From Flavobacterium psychrophilum (lineage in GTDB: Bacteria > Bacteroidota > Bacteroidia > Flavobacteriales > Flavobacteriaceae): a stretch of DNA of 21,737 nt. The notes beneath the pieces are model-generated. The model did not search any database, was not told the origin of the DNA, and saw only the letters and a program-made list of their open reading frames with translations. A program made the translations under genes and the position numbers. The first letter of the stretch is position 1. Each line of letters starts with the position of its first letter. Location of the stretch: assembly GCA_945866505.1 (NCBI GenBank), contig CAMBHH010000034.1, positions 1 through 21,737 of the forward strand, written 5' to 3'. Shown here one piece after another: positions 8,794-16,426 of the stretch.

Positions 8794-8856
8794 TTTTTTT
8801 ACAACTGCGATTAAACCTATTTGAAAAATTCCATTCTAAACCTATAAATTACAGCT

Positions 8857-9399
8857 TTGCAAGAGGAAAAGGAATTTATTCAGGAGCTATTGAACCCGAG
8901 GACGCAAAACCAGGCGTTTGAAAAACTCTTGAAAAATTATCAAAAGCCGCTGTACAATAATATTAGGAATATCGTTTTGAATCACGATGATGCAAATGAT
9001 GTTTTGCAAAATACTTTTGTAAAAGTGTTTCAAAATCTCAGTAAATTTAAAGGAGAAAGTAAACTTTTTTCATGGATGTATCGAATTGCAACTAATGAAG
9101 CTTTGACTTTTCTAGCCCAGAAAGCAAAAAAAAGCGGCGTTTCATCCGAAACCTTGCAAAACAAAACAATAGATAATTTAAAAGCTGACGTATATTTTGA
9201 TGGTAATGATATTCAACTAAAATTGCAAAAAGCAATTGTATTATTGCCTGAGAAACAACAATTAATTTTTAAAATGAAATATTTTGAAGAATTGAAATAT
9301 GAAGAAATCTCCGAAATATTGGGAACTTCGGTTGGAGCATTAAAAGCATCCTACCATCTTGCAGTTAAAAAAATAGAAGCCTTTGTAACAAAAAATTAA
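8857..9399 (+). CDS. ECF-type RNA polymerase sigma factor (TTG start)
   Basis: A 180-residue sigma-70 family protein. Region 2 spans about 26-91, with DDANDVLQNTFVKVFQNL and the promoter-melting part FKGESKLFSWMYRIATNEALTF. Region 4 spans about 122-176, with LPEKQQLIFKMKYFEELKYEEISEILGTS as helix-turn-helix. Only these two regions are present, as in extracytoplasmic-function sigma factors. The start is taken as TTG at 8857: an in-frame stop at 8845-8847 rules out a further upstream start, and the resulting N-terminus MQEEKEFIQELL is typical of the group. It heads a three-gene unit with a membrane protein 24 bases on and an exported protein after that, the usual layout of a sigma with its antagonist and sensor. 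Confidence 0.93.
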   Translation: MQEEKEFIQELLNPRTQNQAFEKLLKNYQKPLYNNIRNIVLNHDDANDVLQNTFVKVFQNLSKFKGESKLFSWMYRIATNEALTFLAQKAKKSGVSSETLQNKTIDNLKADVYFDGNDIQLKLQKAIVLLPEKQQLIFKMKYFEELKYEEISEILGTSVGALKASYHLAVKKIEAFVTKN

Positions 9400-9423
9400 A
9401 CCTTTTGACTTTGATAAAGTCTA

Positions 9424-9843
9424 ATGAATATGAAAACATTTAAACTAGATAACGAGCCTAAGCTAAATACTGGATTTACAGTTCCTGAGAATTATTTTGA
9501 GGATTTTTCAGCAAAAATGATGCAACAACTGCCTGAAAAGGACCCTAAGCTAATTCCAATTTATGTCAGAAAAAAAAGTTGGATGTATGCAGCTGCAGCT
9601 ATTTTGGTGCTGGCTTTATCGATTCCTATTTACACCACTTATTTTAGTAATTCTTCGGAAATTGATGACTTTACTTTAGAAAATTATATTACCTATCACT
9701 CTACTGTTTCTGATACAGACCTAGTAAATCTGCTCGATGAACAAGATATTCAAAAAATGAGTGTTGACTTGGGCATTGAAGATATAACTATCGAAAACGA
9801 ACTTTCACAAAATAAGAATTTAGAACAATACCTATTAAATTAA
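9424..9843 (+). CDS. Single-pass membrane protein, putative anti-sigma factor
   Basis: A 139-residue protein. About 50 cytoplasmic residues (with the recurrent motif FTVPENYFEDFSAKMM) lead into RKK and one transmembrane segment (about 53-72). The remaining acidic domain of about 65 residues would be periplasmic. The positive charges before the segment support N-in topology. Its place between an ECF sigma gene and an exported sensor-type gene, together with this topology, suggests an anti-sigma factor that holds the sigma at the membrane. No zinc-binding anti-sigma motif (HxxxCxxC) is present, so the role is inferred from context. An alternative start two codons on (ATG at 9430) is equally good. 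Confidence 0.6.
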   Translation: MNMKTFKLDNEPKLNTGFTVPENYFEDFSAKMMQQLPEKDPKLIPIYVRKKSWMYAAAAILVLALSIPIYTTYFSNSSEIDDFTLENYITYHSTVSDTDLVNLLDEQDIQKMSVDLGIEDITIENELSQNKNLEQYLLN

Positions 9844-9849
9844 CATTAA

Positions 9850-10302
9850 ATGAAAACAAACAAATATTTAATACTCGCTATATTTTTATTTTCGATTCAT
9901 TCGTTTTCACAATCGCTTTTAGGCGAAAAGAAAGAGCAAATCAATGCGTTGAAAGTTGGTTTTATTACCAATGAATTAGCATTAACTGCTGATGAAGCTG
10001 CAAAGTTTTGGCCCATTTACAATGCTTATGATGACAAACAATTTGAATTAAGACATCAAAAAATGAAAGCTTTCAAGCAGCGAATGGATACTGATTTAGA
10101 AAAAATGAGCGAAAGAGAAGCCGCAGCGCTACTTGTTCAAATGGAAAATACAGAAGATGAATTGTATCAAATGAGAAAAAAATTTGTCGCTAACCTTAAA
10201 GGTGTTTTGCCATCTGTAAAAATCATAAAATTGAAAAAGGCTGAAGACGATTTTAATAGAAAGTTGTTGCAGCAATATCGGAATAGAGGACTTAAAAAAT
10301 AA
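9850..10302 (+). CDS. Exported helical protein, 'sensor of ECF-type sigma factor' family
   Basis: A 150-residue protein with a clear signal peptide (MKTNKYLILAIFLFSIHSFSQ). The mature part is predicted all-helical and highly charged, with LALTADEAAKFWPIYNAYDDKQ near residues 38-59, reminiscent of the LTxxQ motif of Spy/CpxP envelope-stress proteins. Bacteroidota homologues next to ECF sigma genes carry the name 'sensor of ECF-type sigma factor'. It lies six bases after the putative anti-sigma gene and just before a strong terminator, so it closes the operon. A likely role is to report envelope state to the membrane protein; direct chaperone-like activity is the alternative. Confidence 0.75.
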   Translation: MKTNKYLILAIFLFSIHSFSQSLLGEKKEQINALKVGFITNELALTADEAAKFWPIYNAYDDKQFELRHQKMKAFKQRMDTDLEKMSEREAAALLVQMENTEDELYQMRKKFVANLKGVLPSVKIIKLKKAEDDFNRKLLQQYRNRGLKK

Positions 10303-10328
10303 AATTCCATTTTTTAAAGACTCTCAAA

Positions 10329-10366
10329 AAACCAAGAAATAGCTTCGTCTGTTTCTTGGTTTTTTT
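10329..10366 (+). terminator. Intrinsic terminator of the ECF sigma operon
   Basis: AAACCAAGAAA (10329-10339) pairs perfectly with TTTCTTGGTTT (10352-10362) around a 12-base loop, followed by a T-run. It is 27 bases after the stop of the sensor gene. Confidence 0.9.
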
Positions 10367-10515
10367 ATTATTAATTGCTTTGAATTAATATTTCAAAGCA
10401 TAACGTATTGATTTTAAAATTTTTAAAATATATTTAATAGCATTGGTTCTTATATTATTTTTTAATTGGCACAGTAATTGGAATGTTTCATTTAAATAAC
10501 TTAATCTTATTTATT

Positions 10516-11766
10516 ATGAAAACTAAACTACTCATCGTGGCCTTAATCAGTTCAGTATTTGCAACACAAATGCAAGGCCAAAACAGAACCATTGTAAACG
10601 CACAAAATTCTGAAATTAGTGACAATTTAGATCTAAGAGTTGTGGCATCTATTTTTGGTGATTCGAGAAATCTAAATGATTTTGAAAGACAATTGAATGA
10701 TCCAAAACTTCAAATTTCGAATTTAGATTTGAATAATGATGGACAAGTAGACTATTTACGCGTTATCGAATCAGTTAAAAAACGGACACATCTAGTTATC
10801 ATTCAAGCGGTTCTTGATCGCGATGTATATCAAGATGTTGCTTCAATAGAAGTTGAAAAAAACTGGATAAATAATATTCAAATTCAAGTTGTTGGGAATC
10901 CCTATTTTTATGGACAAAATTATATTTATGAGCCCGTATTTTATGCCACCCCATTAATTTATGCTAATTTTTGGGCGTCGAATTATCAACCCTACTGTTC
11001 GAATTGGAATTGGAATTATTATCCAAGTTATTATTACGCTTGGAATACATACCCTATTTTTAGATACAGAAATAACGTAAATATTTGTCTTAACCATTAT
11101 AGCAACAATCAATACAACTATGTAAACTATAGAAGAAGTAGTTACGCTGTAAATAGTTACAGCAGAAGCCGCTCTAATGGTTATGAAAGACAGAATCCTG
11201 ATTATTCTTTTTCTAGAAGAAATACTACAGTAAGTAATCGTTACGAATTAGACCAAATAAGAAATACTAGAAATGGTAATTCAAGAAACGGCATTGGATA
11301 TTCACAAACTAGAACCGAAATTCCACGAGAAACTACTCCACAAAGAACTGAAAATCAAAGAGATTATTCACAAACTAGAACCGAAGTACCGAGAGAAACT
11401 ACTCCGCAAAGAACTTCAACTCAAAGGGATTATTCACAAACCCGAACCGAAACATCGAGAGAAACTGTTCCACAAAGAGCCACAGCGCAAAGGGATTATT
11501 CACAAACTAGAACCGAAACTCCGAGAGAAACTGTTCCACAAAGAACTGCAATACAAAGAGATTATTCACAAACTAGAACCGAAACTCCAAGAGAAACTGC
11601 TCCACAAAGAACTGATTCACAAAGAGATTATTCAAAACCTAGAACCGAAACTCCAAGAGAAACTACTCCACAAAGAGTCGAATCTATTAGAGAAAATAAT
11701 TCTTCTAGAAATTCATCCTCAGGTGAGAATACTAATTCCTCTAGAAGCAGTAACAGAAGAACATAA
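10516..11766 (+). CDS. Secreted protein of unknown function with EF-hand-like loop and 22-residue tandem repeats
   Basis: The ATG at 10516 (416 residues) is chosen because it begins a normal signal peptide (MKTKLLIVALISSVFATQMQGQ); the in-frame ATG at 10483 would put 11 residues before it. The mature protein has three parts. First is a globular N-terminal part with an EF-hand/dockerin-like loop D71-x-N-x-D-G-x-x-D79 and a well-ordered strand region. Next is a Tyr/Asn/Trp-rich segment (about 128-215, e.g. NWNWNYYPSYYYAW). Last are six 22-residue repeats (260-391) and a Ser/Arg/Asn tail. No T9SS sorting domain or lipobox is visible. I do not recognise a named family. The tail is likely disordered and strongly charged. 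Its place after the ECF envelope-stress-like operon suggests an envelope or surface role, as inference only. Confidence 0.75.
   Translation: MKTKLLIVALISSVFATQMQGQNRTIVNAQNSEISDNLDLRVVASIFGDSRNLNDFERQLNDPKLQISNLDLNNDGQVDYLRVIESVKKRTHLVIIQAVLDRDVYQDVASIEVEKNWINNIQIQVVGNPYFYGQNYIYEPVFYATPLIYANFWASNYQPYCSNWNWNYYPSYYYAWNTYPIFRYRNNVNICLNHYSNNQYNYVNYRRSSYAVNSYSRSRSNGYERQNPDYSFSRRNTTVSNRYELDQIRNTRNGNSRNGIGYSQTRTEIPRETTPQRTENQRDYSQTRTEVPRETTPQRTSTQRDYSQTRTETSRETVPQRATAQRDYSQTRTETPRETVPQRTAIQRDYSQTRTETPRETAPQRTDSQRDYSKPRTETPRETTPQRVESIRENNSSRNSSSGENTNSSRSSNRRT
11293..11688 (+). repeat. Six tandem 66-bp coding repeats
   Basis: Six in-register units of 66 bp encode variants of RDYSQTRTETPRETTPQR plus four variable residues. 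The first unit differs at its first two residues (IG in place of RD) and the last carries SKPR in place of SQTR. Positions Y-S, R-T-E, R-E-T and P-Q-R are nearly invariant, while the four-residue linker changes (ENQ, STQ, TAQ, AIQ, DSQ, ESI). The nucleotide sequence is also strongly conserved, implying recent expansion or gene conversion. Confidence 0.95.
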
Positions 11767-11788
11767 TATGATCTATATTTAATAATTC

Positions 11789-11818
11789 AAACATGGTTCA
11801 ATCAACCGTGTTTTTTTA
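11789..11818 (+). terminator. Intrinsic terminator after the repeat-protein gene
   Basis: AAACATGGTT (11789-11798) pairs with AACCGTGTTT (11804-11813, one G-T pair) around a 5-base loop, followed by the rest of the T-run. It is 22 bases after the stop. Confidence 0.85.
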
Positions 11819-12322
11819 TTATTATGACCGTCAAAGAATATGTTACATAAACTCCGACTTTTGTATAAACGTTCAACCGTGCTTCTCAAATTTCGATCTT
11901 TTTCCTTTCAAAAACTAAGCGAACGGTGTTAAAATTTTTAAGTACTGATAAGCGCTGATTAAAAAAACATAGGCAGCGACAATAGCCATAGATTTTTATT
12001 TGAAATTACTAATTTTACTGTAAAGTAACTCAACAGACAAAAACAAATTGAACGTACACCACAAAGATTAAGTGCTAAAACGAGCATAATTTTAAAATAA
12101 TGCAAAAAAATTAACATTAAGTATTAGTTTTCAAGTTCTTATGCTTATATTTCAGGCATTTTGAACAGTCATTTTTTTAACTGCAAAATAGGCAATTTTG
12201 AAAAACAATAAAATAGCAGTTATGAGATATCGTTTATATTTATTGCAATTAGAAAATCACGATACATATTTACTATAATTTTATAAATTAAAAGCGAACA
12301 AAATTAACGAAAGCTAAAAAGT
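11819..12322. other. Long A/T-rich intergenic region without a convincing gene
   Basis: About 500 bases very rich in A and T, with no open reading frame of normal size on either strand and no RNA gene that I can recognise. Three very short frames can be seen: 11824-11850 (+, eight codons, MTVKEYVT), 11915-11989 (-, a 24-residue hydrophobic peptide beginning MAIVAAYVFLISAY) and 12222-12278 (+, MRYRLYLLQLENHDTYLL). None has a clear promoter or supporting context. The region could hold a small RNA or a decayed gene. It ends at the promoter of the delta-60 gene. Confidence 0.6.
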
Positions 12323-12353
12323 TTGTATAAAAATATATCTCAACATATTTTTG
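12323..12353 (+). promoter_or_regulatory. Perfect Bacteroidota promoter of the delta-60 repeat gene
   Basis: TTG at 12323-12325, a 20-base spacer, then TATTTTTG at 12346-12353, a full match to TTG-N17-23-TAnnTTTG. The start codon is at 12448, so the transcript would have a 5' leader of roughly 85-90 bases, A/T-rich with no obvious fold. Confidence 0.75.
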
Positions 12354-12447
12354 TAAAAACTATTTGATAAGCTGAAAATTGCAGATATTACTATGTTTTA
12401 TAATAAAATAAACAATCAAAGATCTATTAATTTAAATTCTTAAAACT

Positions 12448-13965
12448 ATGAAACCAAATTTAAAACTTTATCTAGTTATCCTTTCATTTTTATACTTTGT
12501 AAATGCATTTTCACAAGATGGAACTTTAGATGCCACTTTTGGCGTTGGTGGAAAAGTAAAAACTAATGTAGGAACGTTTAATGACCGAGGAAATGCAATT
12601 GCAATTCAAAACGATGGAAAAATTGTGGTAGTAGGTTCAAGCAATAATGGCTCAAAAACTCTTTTTACCATTTTAAAATACCAAACTAACGGAATGTTAG
12701 ATACAACATTTGGAAATGCAGGAGTTGTATTGATCGATTTTGGAACTTCTGGATCTGTTGCCACTTCGGTTGCAATTCAAGACGATGGAAAAATTGTGGT
12801 TGCAGGTTCAAGCGGTAATAATTTTGCACTTGCGCGGTTGAATGAAAATGGAACACTCGATTTAAGCTTTGATTTAGATGGATTAGTAACCACTTCTTTT
12901 GGATTAGGCGTTAATTTTTCGTTTATAAATGCCATTGTTATCCAAAATGATGATAAAATTGTAGCCGTTGGAACTGCACTAAGAGGTAATTATGATTTTG
13001 TTCTCGCAAGATACAATGTAGATGGTTCTCTCGACACTTCTTTTGATATTGACGGAATGGTGCTGACCTCACATCCCAATGGTTTAAACGAATATGGTAA
13101 TGCCGTTGCAATACAAAATGATGCTAAAATTGTGGTTGCTGGTTACATAACCACAGGAAGTACGAACGATTATGAAATTATCAGATACAATGAAAACGGT
13201 TCACTCGACACTTCTTTCAATTTTTCAGGTAAAGTTATTACCGATTTTGGGACTCCAGGAACTTCTCATGATATTGCCAGTTCCATAATTATTCAAAATG
13301 ACAATAAAATTTTAGTTTCAGGAAATAATTCTAATGGCATAAAATCTTTTTTTTCAATAGCTCGATACAATCAAGATGGTTCATTCGATACTAGTTTTGA
13401 TAGTGATGGAAAATTGACAACTGCTTTTGGCACAAGTGATGCCTATGGTAACACGGCACTAATTCAAAATGATAATAAAATTATTGTAGCGGGTTCTAGT
13501 AATGCTGATTTTGCATTGGCACGATACAACAGTAATGGAAGTCTTGATACCACTTTTGGTATAGATGGTAAAGTAACTACTGACTTTAATCTCAATACCG
13601 AAAATGGATTCGCAATAGCCATGCAAACCGATGGCAAAATCATTTTAATTGGTAACAGCTTTAGTGATTCATCAAATGGTTTTGCACTAGCACGATATAA
13701 TAATTCTTCCGTCTTAAAAATTGATAGGTTTGAGCAAAACCAATTTGCAATCTATCCAAATCCTGCTAAACAATTTTTAAACATCGAAAATAAAAACAAT
13801 ATAGAATTAAAAAAAATTAAAATCACCAATCTTTTAGGTAAATCCGTTTTGACCCAAACTGCTAATTTTAAAACAATTGATATTGGAAAATTAGCAACTG
13901 GAATTTATATTATTGAGTTTTATACCAAAGAAATGTCCTATCAAAAAAAATTCATAAAGCATTAA
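12448..13965 (+). CDS. Delta-60 repeat protein with T9SS C-terminal sorting domain
   Basis: A 505-residue secreted protein with a signal peptide (MKPNLKLYLVILSFLYFVNAFSQ). Seven delta-60 type repeats follow, each made of LDTTFG-x-x-GKV, then a strand pair around Q-N/D-D-G-K-I-V-V-x-G, then FALARYN. Counting both the LDxxF and the DGKI motifs gives seven, consistent with a seven-bladed beta-propeller-like fold, though that fold is inferred. Residues 433-505 form a type IX sorting domain (FAIYPNPAKQFLNIE ... GIYIIEFYT ... KKFIKH), so the protein should be carried across the outer membrane by T9SS and anchored or released. The function of the repeats is unknown; a binding or adhesive role is plausible. 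The gene stands alone under its own promoter. Confidence 0.92.
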   Translation: MKPNLKLYLVILSFLYFVNAFSQDGTLDATFGVGGKVKTNVGTFNDRGNAIAIQNDGKIVVVGSSNNGSKTLFTILKYQTNGMLDTTFGNAGVVLIDFGTSGSVATSVAIQDDGKIVVAGSSGNNFALARLNENGTLDLSFDLDGLVTTSFGLGVNFSFINAIVIQNDDKIVAVGTALRGNYDFVLARYNVDGSLDTSFDIDGMVLTSHPNGLNEYGNAVAIQNDAKIVVAGYITTGSTNDYEIIRYNENGSLDTSFNFSGKVITDFGTPGTSHDIASSIIIQNDNKILVSGNNSNGIKSFFSIARYNQDGSFDTSFDSDGKLTTAFGTSDAYGNTALIQNDNKIIVAGSSNADFALARYNSNGSLDTTFGIDGKVTTDFNLNTENGFAIAMQTDGKIILIGNSFSDSSNGFALARYNNSSVLKIDRFEQNQFAIYPNPAKQFLNIENKNNIELKKIKITNLLGKSVLTQTANFKTIDIGKLATGIYIIEFYTKEMSYQKKFIKH

Positions 13966-14132
13966 AATCGCTGTTGTCAAGTAGATTAATTTAAAAAGTG
14001 ATTCTTCCCTGAAAAGAGTAAAACCTTAATGAGAAATTAATTCTTTTAGAAAGTTACCTAAATGATATACAATCAATCATTTGAGAGGTGGAAATAGAAG
14101 AACCTAAAACCATCAAAAAAAAGTAAATTAAA

Positions 14133-14164
14133 AAAACACGGCACGAACAACCGTGTTTTTTTAA
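14133..14164 (+). terminator. Intrinsic terminator between the delta-60 gene and kup
   Basis: AAAACACGG (14133-14141) pairs perfectly with CCGTGTTTT (14151-14159) around a 9-base loop and ends in a T-run. It lies about 165 bases after the delta-60 stop, so that transcript has an unusually long 3' end. I see nothing recognisable between the stop and the hairpin. Confidence 0.85.
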
Positions 14165-14202
14165 TTTTTATCATTTATCATTTAAAATAATATTTAAAAC
14201 AT

Positions 14203-14210
14203 TAAATTTG
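14203..14210 (+). promoter_or_regulatory. Probable -7 box of the kup promoter
   Basis: TAAATTTG is a full match to TAnnTTTG, 24 bases before the start codon. No TTG lies at the right distance upstream, so the -33 element is weak or missing, which may mean an activator is needed. Confidence 0.5.
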
Positions 14211-14234
14211 CCAAGCTAAATTATTAAATTATTC

Positions 14235-16196
14235 ATGAGTACTACGCACAAAGACTTACATAGTAAGTTAACATTAGGTGGTTTATTGATTTCATTAGGA
14301 ATTATTTATGGCGATATAGGAACCTCTCCTTTATATGTAATGAAAGCCATAATTGGATTACAAGTTATCAATGCAGATATTGTTTTAGGAGGCATATCCG
14401 CAGTTTTCTGGACGCTTACTTTACAAACCACAATCAAATATGTTTTGATTACTTTAAGTGCAGATAATCACGGTGAAGGCGGAATTTTTGCGCTATATGC
14501 ATTAGTAAAAAAAACAAAAATTAAATGGTTAATTGTCCCTGCAATCATCGGAGGAAGTGCATTACTCGCCGACGGAATTATAACTCCTCCCATTTCTGTA
14601 TCGTCCGCAGTTGAGGGAATTAAAACGTTCTATCCAGAAATAAATACGATTCCAATTGTCATTGGAATTTTGTTCGTTTTATTTACTATTCAACAATTTG
14701 GCTCCAAACTAGTGGGTCGTTTTTTTGCTCCAATGATGCTGCTTTGGTTTGGTATGTTAGGTGTTTTAGGCTTATTGCAAGTGTTTCATCATCCCGAAGT
14801 TCTAAAGGCATTTAATCCTTATTATGCTTATCATTTACTTTCTATTCACCCTGAGGGTTTTTATGTTTTGGGATTTGTATTTCTATGTACGACGGGAGCT
14901 GAAGCGTTGTATTCTGATATGGGACATTGTGGACGTAAAAATATCAGAATCAGTTGGATTTTTGTTAAAACCACTTTAATATTGAACTATTTTGGTCAAG
15001 GAGCTTATTTAATACATCACGAAGGACAAACTCTAGTTGGATTGGGTGGTGAAAATGGAAATCCATTTTACTTAATTATGGCCGATTGGTTTCAACCCAT
15101 TGGAATTGTAATAGCTACATTAGCAGCAGTAATTGCTTCTCAAGCATTGATTAGCGGCTCATTTACCTTAATAAATGAAGCTATGCGTTTAAATTTTTGG
15201 CCAAAAGTAAAAATTAAATATCCATCTGAATTAAAAGGTCAATTGTATATCCCGTCGATCAATTGGCTACTGTTTTTTGGGTGTGTTGCTGTTGTTTTAC
15301 ACTTCGAAAAATCAAGCAATATGGAACATGCCTATGGATTAGCAATCATTTTGTGTATGATAATGACGACCATATTGCTCAATTATTACATGATATTAAA
15401 AAGGGTGAAACTATATTTAATGGTGCCTATTATAACCATTTATTTAACTATTGAATTTGGTTTTTTCATCGCAAATATTACAAAATTTGCCGAGGGCGGT
15501 TATGTCACGTTGTTAATAGCTTTTGTTTTAATTTCAATTATGACAATTTGGTATTTTGCTAAGAAAATCAATAAGAGTTACACTAAAATTGTGAATATTA
15601 ATGATTATACCAAAGTATTGCTAGAATTAAGCGACGATTTATCAATTCCAAAATATGCTACACATTTGATCTATATGACAAATGCAAGTAAAGCTGATGA
15701 AATTGAAGAAAAAGTAATGTATTCTATTTTGCGCAAAAGACCAAAAAGAGCAGATATTTATTGGTTTGTCCATGTCAATATTCTTAACGAACCTTATAAA
15801 ACTGAATATAAAGTAACAGAAATTATCAACGACACTTTATTCAGGGTTGATTTTAATTTAGGATTTAGAGAACCTACAAAAATCAACTTGATGTTTAAAG
15901 AAGTAATCACTGATATGGTGAAAAAAGGTGAAGTGGATGTAACCAGTAGATATGAATCGTTGAATAAAAATAATATCATTGGCGATTTTAAATTTGTATT
16001 GTCTGAAAAATATTTATCCAATGATAGCGATTTGACTTTCTTCGAAAAAATAATTATGAATTCTTATTTTTTCATTAAAAAATATAGTCTCTCAGAAGAA
16101 AGTGCCTTTAACTTAGACAGTGGTTCTGTAAAAATTGAAAAATTTCCAATGGTACTTCACGCACCGGAAATCATCGGTTTAACCAGAGTTCAATAA
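14235..16196 (+). CDS. kup: Kup/HAK-family potassium uptake transporter
   Basis: A 653-residue membrane protein with the KUP signatures GDIGTSPLY at 26-34 and ALLADGIITPPISVSSAVEG at 109-128. About twelve hydrophobic segments extend to roughly residue 440, followed by a soluble C-terminal domain of about 200 residues. Members of the family take up potassium by proton symport at the inner membrane. The length agrees with bacterial Kup (620-670). The gene is monocistronic between two terminators. Potassium-regulating riboswitches are not evident, as the leader is only about 15-25 bases. Confidence 0.95.
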   Translation: MSTTHKDLHSKLTLGGLLISLGIIYGDIGTSPLYVMKAIIGLQVINADIVLGGISAVFWTLTLQTTIKYVLITLSADNHGEGGIFALYALVKKTKIKWLIVPAIIGGSALLADGIITPPISVSSAVEGIKTFYPEINTIPIVIGILFVLFTIQQFGSKLVGRFFAPMMLLWFGMLGVLGLLQVFHHPEVLKAFNPYYAYHLLSIHPEGFYVLGFVFLCTTGAEALYSDMGHCGRKNIRISWIFVKTTLILNYFGQGAYLIHHEGQTLVGLGGENGNPFYLIMADWFQPIGIVIATLAAVIASQALISGSFTLINEAMRLNFWPKVKIKYPSELKGQLYIPSINWLLFFGCVAVVLHFEKSSNMEHAYGLAIILCMIMTTILLNYYMILKRVKLYLMVPIITIYLTIEFGFFIANITKFAEGGYVTLLIAFVLISIMTIWYFAKKINKSYTKIVNINDYTKVLLELSDDLSIPKYATHLIYMTNASKADEIEEKVMYSILRKRPKRADIYWFVHVNILNEPYKTEYKVTEIINDTLFRVDFNLGFREPTKINLMFKEVITDMVKKGEVDVTSRYESLNKNNIIGDFKFVLSEKYLSNDSDLTFFEKIIMNSYFFIKKYSLSEESAFNLDSGSVKIEKFPMVLHAPEIIGLTRVQ

Positions 16197-16219
16197 AAAT
16201 TTAATTATAAAAAAACCAA

Positions 16220-16250
16220 AAAACACTGTTATAAAAGCAGTGTTTTTTTT
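16220..16250 (+). terminator. Intrinsic terminator of kup
   Basis: AAAACACTG (16220-16228) pairs with CAGTGTTTT (16238-16246) around a 9-base loop, followed by a long T-run, 23 bases after the stop. Confidence 0.9.
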
Positions 16251-16349
16251 TGCATAAAACTCTTCCAATTCAACAAAATCTAAAATCAATTTGATTGACA
16301 AAATTTAGCAATTTTAAGGTAGCTTTTCATCCAACCAAATCTGAATAGA

Positions 16350-16393
16350 AATCTGAAATCTAAAATCCGCAATCTTCTTCCGATGCTTCGGGA
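16350..16393. repeat. Dispersed intergenic repeat: 7-bp AATCTRA run plus small palindrome
   Basis: Four consecutive 7-base units (AATCTGA, AATCTAA, AATCCGC, AATCTTC; 16350-16377) are followed directly by TTCCGATGCTTCGGGA (16378-16393), a short imperfect palindrome. An isolated AATCTGA lies just upstream at 16338. Related pieces recur at 21322-21339 and 21404-21420, also intergenic. The rest of the 230-base gap holds only the kup terminator and the methyltransferase -7 box. Confidence 0.6.
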
Positions 16394-16401
16394 TAAAATA
16401 G

Positions 16402-16409
16402 TACCTTTG
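16402..16409 (+). promoter_or_regulatory. Probable -7 box of the RNA methyltransferase promoter
   Basis: TACCTTTG is a full match to TAnnTTTG, 17 bases ahead of the ATG. A TTC sits 21 bases upstream where TTG is expected, so the palindromic repeat at 16378-16393 would lie inside the spacer. Confidence 0.5.
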
Positions 16410-16426
16410 ACCTTTAATTATTTAAA

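Noticed and set aside
11293..11688. Regular 66-bp spacing resembling a CRISPR array
   Set aside because: The units are contiguous in-frame coding repeats with no unique spacers, and no cas genes are nearby.
11273..11782. A 169-residue open frame overlapping the tandem-repeat gene in another frame (HKLEPKLREKLFHKE repeats)
   Set aside because: The repeat unit is 66 bp, a multiple of three, so a chance stop-free frame persists through all copies. The main frame has a signal peptide and a normal start, while this one has no start context or promoter.
12222..12278. GIY-YIG nuclease remnant
   Set aside because: Only about 12 residues resemble the family, and no GIY...YIG or downstream catalytic residues follow; kept only as part of the gap observation.
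14211..14234. Possible riboswitch ahead of kup
   Set aside because: The -7 box is only 24 bases from the ATG, leaving no room for a structured leader.
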